From assembly GCA_012845835.1 (NCBI GenBank), contig JABAKD010000009.1, forward strand, positions 4,440,904 through 4,504,903: a stretch of 64,000 bases of DNA. Direction: 5' to 3'. The stretch is from Undaria pinnatifida. Taxonomy: Eukaryota; Sar; Phaeophyceae; Laminariales; Alariaceae. This document shows positions 59,580-64,000 of this stretch, piece after piece. The notes under the pieces are model-generated. The model ran no database searches. It was not told where the DNA came from and saw only the letters and a list, made by a program, of their open reading frames with translations. The position numbers were made by a program, and so were the translations under genes. Each line of letters starts with the position of its first letter. The first letter of the stretch is position 1.

Positions 59580-60560
59580 TCAGCATGTGGTCGAGGACGC
59601 TATGTCTGCCGCAGTGCAAAGTAGAGGAAGTTTGGGAATATTCTGGGGAAAAAAATCCTGGACGACGGAGGACGCAATGGCCATGGTGGCTGGAGGAACT
59701 GCTGCGGAAGACAATATAGGCGAGTCAAACGTGTGCATGCCGAGTGGTATTCCAGAAGATATAAAAGCACCCTCGCAATCCGTAGCAGATTTATAACGTT
59801 CCCAATACAAAGCGGCGTGGCGTAAAGACCGGTACATATGAAGCTGCAACTCCGCCTCGAAGGTGGAAACCTAAAGGTGCAGAACGGGGCTTCTCGTACA
59901 AGACTGACAAAAATGGTATCATAGCGGAGACGAAAGCAAGACTTGTGGCTAAAGAGTTAAACGGGTGCAAGACGTAGATTACTTCCAAACGTTTGCACCA
60001 ACCCCATCGTCAGCGTTATTCAAATTCTGGTGGCCGTTGCAAATGAGCAATGTCTGAAATTTTTCTTATTAGACATAGCACGAGCTTTTCCGCGCAAACC
60101 TCGACGCCGAGATTTACACTAAACTACCCGATGGGCGAGGCGACACGTCAGGAAGGATTGTTCGCCTGAAAAGATGACTATATTGCTCAACAAGAGAGGA
60201 CGGCACTGGTAGAGACCATGGTAGGATACGGTTTAGAGCAGTGTAAGACTGACACTTGTGAATTTGGCACGCTTGTGGATGGCAAGGTAGAGCTAGCTGA
60301 TAATGGCCGTTCATGTAGATGATATTGTGATTGCAGGATCGCACGAGACATGCAGAGACTTCAATGCCGCAATAAATACTAAGTTTCCGACGAATAACAG
60401 CGGCGAGTTAGCTTGGTATAGTGGTTGTGCTTCCAAGCGTAAGTAGGAATTGAGGACGTTAGAGATCACGCAGAAGGCTTTCGTTTAAAGCATGATGAGT
60501 CGTCTTGGTGTAAAGTGGTACTTTGACATCCCCACGACTCCGGCGTTTAACTATGCCCAG
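59580..60560 (+). pseudogene. Family A reverse transcriptase, more complete copy
   Basis: It has NVCMPSGIPEDIK (shared with A), FSYKTDKNGIIAETKARLVA, the QDVDYFQTFAP-like block in shifted frames, then MAVHVDDIVIAGSHETCRDF with an intact V-D-D catalytic box (near 60313), and TKFPTNN. The box is intact here but mutated in A. Multiple frameshifts and stops (for example at 60447 and 60488) make it inactive. Confidence 0.8.
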
Positions 60561-60666
60561 GAGATGAGGGCGAACACAGATAGGTTGGCCGTATAGGGCG
60601 GCGGTGAACTGTATATTGCGGCTGTCGACCATGACGCGGCCAAACATATCGAACGCATAGCGTGCT

Positions 60667-61244
60667 GTGGTGCTCCATTCTCACAACCTCACCGACAGGC
60701 ACTGGAAAGCAGTTATGACGTCCATAACATACCTCCACGGAACAAGGGGTATGGGTTTGACCTTTGTAAGGGGTTCGGGATTGGATCTGACTTCATATGG
60801 CGATGCTGACCACGCTCATCTGTCAAATGGTAGGCGCTCGATATCAGGTGGTGCCATCAGTTGGGTAAGTAGCACCCAAACGTGCGTTACGTTGGCTACA
60901 GCAGAAACAGAGTATGTACCCCTGGGTGAGGGAGTGAAGGAGGCTCTGCATACTGAGGTTGTACTATCGTCTTTTTGTCCAGAGCTAACCGGATCGTGTG
61001 TCCGAGTTTTTGAATATATCAGGGAGCCATAAAATTGACTGAGAACCCTCCCAGTTCTGCGCGCAGGAGGCACATAGATGTGCGGTGCCATTTCGTCCGA
61101 GAGCTTCTTTATAAAAAGGAAATTGGCAATCAATTCGTAGGTTCGGAAGAGCAGAACGCGGATATTTTGACGAATTCCTTTGCTGCGACCCCTTTTAACT
61201 ATCACCGTAATTGGTTGTTGAAACTACCGTTGGAAGACCAGTAA
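60667..61244 (+). pseudogene. Family A RNase H
   Basis: 60667-61032 reads SHNLTDRHWKAVMTSITYLH, GLDLTSYGDADHAHLSNGRR and AETEYVPLGEGVKEAL. After a stop near 61032, 61035-61244 reads SSARRRHIDVRCHFVRELL and SEEQNADILTNSF. It is the same domain as 890-286, with better preserved YGDAD and RHIDVR blocks. Confidence 0.85.
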
Positions 61245-61248
61245 AGGG

Positions 61249-61773
61249 TGTGAGCATAATTCGATGATTACCATGCTTGAGTCATGCGAGGAATCATTTG
61301 TCGGGCCTTGACCTCATGCTACTCTGAGGGGCATGGGTAAGTAGGGCGCTACATGGCACTTTAGATTCTGGCCATGGTTATCGTTTGAATGCGGCCATTG
61401 TTACAATCGCAATGGTTTGGATGATGTGAGACATACAGGGGTTTTTGACCTGGTGGCCGGGGTTTCCTCTACGGGACTGTCGTTGACTGCTTTTTTGTCC
61501 TAGATTGCTGTTCTGGATGCGGGTTCGGTCTCATCACTGCTGTGAAGAGCCAGGGCGGGTGTTAGTTTGGATCGTCACAGCATGACGAAAAGAAAACGTA
61601 AAGAATTGCGGATAAATTCGTAGGCGTTTTTATGCATTTCTTCTCATGAGAGGATAGCTCCATTACTCCGCCTTCTACTCCTTCTCTCCTCTCTGGCCTC
61701 CAATACAAGGAAGAGAAGAGCACTCGTCAGACCGCTAGGCGACAAAGGAATCCGAGCTCGCACTCTACGACCA
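61249..61773 (+). repeat. 3' LTR of the family A element (about 525 bp)
   Basis: The polypurine tract AAAGGG (61243-61248) is followed by TG. The first half matches the reverse complement of 1-270 and the second half matches 5236-5475. It is the only full-length LTR of the family in the window. The 3' end is set by loss of similarity after ACTCTACGA(C)CA. Confidence 0.8.
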
Positions 61774-61779
61774 TTCCCT

Positions 61780-64000
61780 GCTACAATAATTGTGGGGAGT
61801 TATGTGGTACTTGGATATACAGCACCTAACAAACCGATATCCTCCGCTTATTGTTTTCTTCCCATGTAAAAGACGATATTCAGTGTAATGCGGGTAGTGA
61901 CTACGAATCCAATTAACTGCAGAGTCCATGTCCGAATACCAGATAGCTGGCCTGAGGGCGGAGAAGGCAAACCCCAATTCTAACTACTGGATTAGGCCAC
62001 CATCGCGAATGACGCCCACATGACACGAAAAAGCGAGCGTGAAAAACGTTCCGTAATTGTGCACATCGCGAAACCAACAAACTTTTTTTTTTTTTAATTG
62101 CACTAAAGGGGTTTGCAATGTATTAAATCTGGTTTGTTAGACGTTGGGTTGGACAGCATATAAAGGTAGTTTAAAAAACGTAGACCGTCACAATCCAAAG
62201 TATCGACCTACGCAAAGAAGGTAAAAAACTATCGGCGAAGATGAATAACTTTTCGCTATCATACTTTTTATGTTCTGAACTAATGTGTTCCATCGGCGGT
62301 TCACTTTTGGGTATGCCATCAAGCGGTATCGATAATATTCACATATATATACGAACTCGCACCGGCGGCCCTCAGCCGATAACGTGGTAAGATGTCCCCA
62401 AATTTCCTCCAGTTACAGCAGCCTTACTTGGTCTACAACCAGTATCGACGTGACCATCTGCTGTTCGGGGAGTTTTGCGGGGCCGCCGTCCTGCTTTCGA
62501 GGGCGCTAACCAAAACAGCGCACGTTCCGGGGAACGAGTATGTAGCCGTTTCTGTACGCGTGGTGTCCCCAATCTCATTTCCTCCGTTTGCACTAGCCAA
62601 CTCAGATTATGGTCTCTCCCATTTATGCCTCATTTCTGTATCATCCCATTTTAAGACGGCGTTCATGATGTTCTGGGATAAAGCGCGAAACACGTGATAC
62701 ATCGAGGCAACCTTCAAGTTCATTTCATGATGGAATTTATACAGCTACTCTACGGTGCGTAGATCATTTTTTGTAGCGCCGATCGAGTTGTACGGGTTGC
62801 CTGCCTGAACATTTCACGCGAGATGGACTTGGGACAAATGAGAACACCCCGTTGGGGCAGCACGCGGAGCGGTTCCTTTTGCCGATTTGAGGCCGCGGAA
62901 TTTACGTCTGGCAGATACCGGTGCAAAAGAAGCACCACCTTGTGTGCACGAGATATATTTTTTGAACATTCACTGAGGTCGGGAACAACGCCCCGGGAGG
63001 CACAAAGCACGAAGATAAATCGATTGAGAAGTTTTTGACAGGTGTACGGGGGTTGCGTTCCCAAGTTGAAACCGGGTATGAGATACAGGAGGGAAACCCG
63101 TCTCAGACGAGGGTTTTATGCCACATACTGAATTTTCCAGGTGCCATCTCCCGAAACGTCTTCGACGCATGCTACGCGTTGGGTTGCACATAATTGAAAG
63201 TGGAGTTCGCACTTACGGAGCTTCAAACCTTACTCACAGAACTTTCGACATAAAAAAGTTTAGCCAAAACATATTTAATCGGCATCACGGCCCCAATATA
63301 CAAACAAGGTAATACTGCGAAACATTAACAGCATTCCGACCATATTGGGTTAAGGAGACCCGTCGTTCACAAAACAGAATTGATAAAAAAGTGCTACCTT
63401 CATCTTACCACGCGCCTTCGCTTGCAAAAATTCGTTAGAAACTCATTGGAAGAGTGGGGGGTACCTCCCACACTGTGGGCTCGGTTGAATGAGAACGTCG
63501 CCGTGTGGTCTATGCCATTTTTCAGTATACCCGCTCTTCTAAGTGAAGGGATTTTCGGATGGGGCGAAGCCACTTGTATGAGGACAGGATTGCACGCGAA
63601 TGAATATTTGCCTGGGACAAGGTTGTAAAGCGGGCATGGTTCTACCGTGATTTGACAAATACTCAAAGTACGGCCTAGACTCTTGGAATAGTCGCACTAG
63701 CTTTCTAATTATGGGCAATGCCTCATGCAGTAAACGCACAGGCTTCCGCAAGGGGGACGCCCACGGCGGTCTACCTTTCACGGGCCAAACGCCTGGTAGT
63801 AGCTCTGTATGGCCTGCACAAAACCAGGGCGGGAGAGATCTGAAGATGCCACAACGTCCTCACAGTACACGGCGAGCGGCCACATATCTATTATTAATAC
63901 TGCACGAAGGATTGCGCGTCATGGGCGCATCAAGAACGTTCAAAACATATTCTTCGATTTTGAGAGAGGTATACCCTATCTAGTAGGAAAAATAGTCGCA
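61780..64000. other. Stretch without recognisable gene
   Basis: Frames of up to 104 codons occur (63064-62750 minus, 62392-62697 plus, 63380-63628 plus), but none shows a domain, a repeat copy or a splice pattern I can support. Confidence 0.5.

Larger units (their letters stand above)
58862..61773 (+). mobile_element. 5'-truncated Copia element of family A, plus strand
   Basis: Homology to A begins at the region after the integrase core (TCCTCAAACCTGGCTATCGC, compare the reverse complement of about 2410-2480) and runs through the linker, RT, RNase H and a full 3' LTR. gag, protease, integrase and the 5' LTR are absent. It lies directly beside the TIR element at 58461-58813. Confidence 0.85.

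Noticed and set aside
1-64000. Whole window as one giant palindrome
   Set aside because: The three inverted pairs have different centres (about 25.1, 32.4 and 30.8 kb), different divergence, and unrelated sequence between them.

Overview
The window is eukaryotic, repeat-rich, gene-poor DNA, most likely from a brown alga or another stramenopile. The clue is one spliced membrane-protein gene (41359 down to 35091, minus strand). Its Cys-rich GY(W/F)RA / GPYCAVC segment and YYYEVVECARR membrane core belong to a family I know mainly from brown algae, diatoms and oomycetes. The phase-1 84-nt exons encoding Pmp-like beta-helix repeats (11.9-17.8 kb) and the Copia and LINE families fit the same lineage. 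The organism is inferred from protein families only. I saw no bacterial operon, rRNA, convincing tRNA or CRISPR array.

Layout. 1-5475: a decayed Ty1/Copia element on the minus strand (A), with its 3' LTR running off the window edge. 5.5-9.7 kb: no recognisable gene. 9665-9932: a 268-bp MITE with a 4-bp target duplication. 10-11.7 kb: G-rich and CAG-rich low-complexity DNA. 11.9-17.8 kb: at least five Pmp-like repeat exons on the plus strand, most with a broken splice site or an off length. 18.6-20.2 kb: a complex C-rich repeat, the inverted counterpart of the G-rich array at 44.1-46.55 kb. 21338-28858: a palindrome with arms of about 3.2-3.5 kb, each arm carrying the reverse-transcriptase end of a LINE. 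29.34-29.56 kb: a cluster of 14-bp dyads. 30-35 kb: no recognisable gene, with weak degenerate repeats. 35.1-41.4 kb: the multi-pass membrane protein gene, with a 3.7-kb intron holding two small TIR elements. 47786-48054: a second MITE. 49.8-56.05 kb: Copia element B (plus strand, a different family from A), with a third MITE nested in its RNase H region. 58.46-58.81 kb: a palindromic TIR element. 58862-61773: a 5'-truncated Copia element of the same family as A, plus strand. 61.8-64 kb: no recognisable gene.

Main idea. In this protein family the Pmp-like repeats lie N-terminal to the Cys-rich and membrane domains in one polypeptide. Here the repeats are on the plus strand just outside one inverted repeat (18.6-20.2 kb), and the membrane half is on the minus strand just inside its partner (44.1-46.55 kb). 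Flipping the interval would put both halves on one strand in the expected order about 5 kb apart. That suggests a repeat-mediated inversion, or an assembly error across the same repeats, which split one gene. Second, several small non-autonomous elements share a CTACGRTAG terminal core and 4-bp target duplications, so one unseen transposase may have moved them all.
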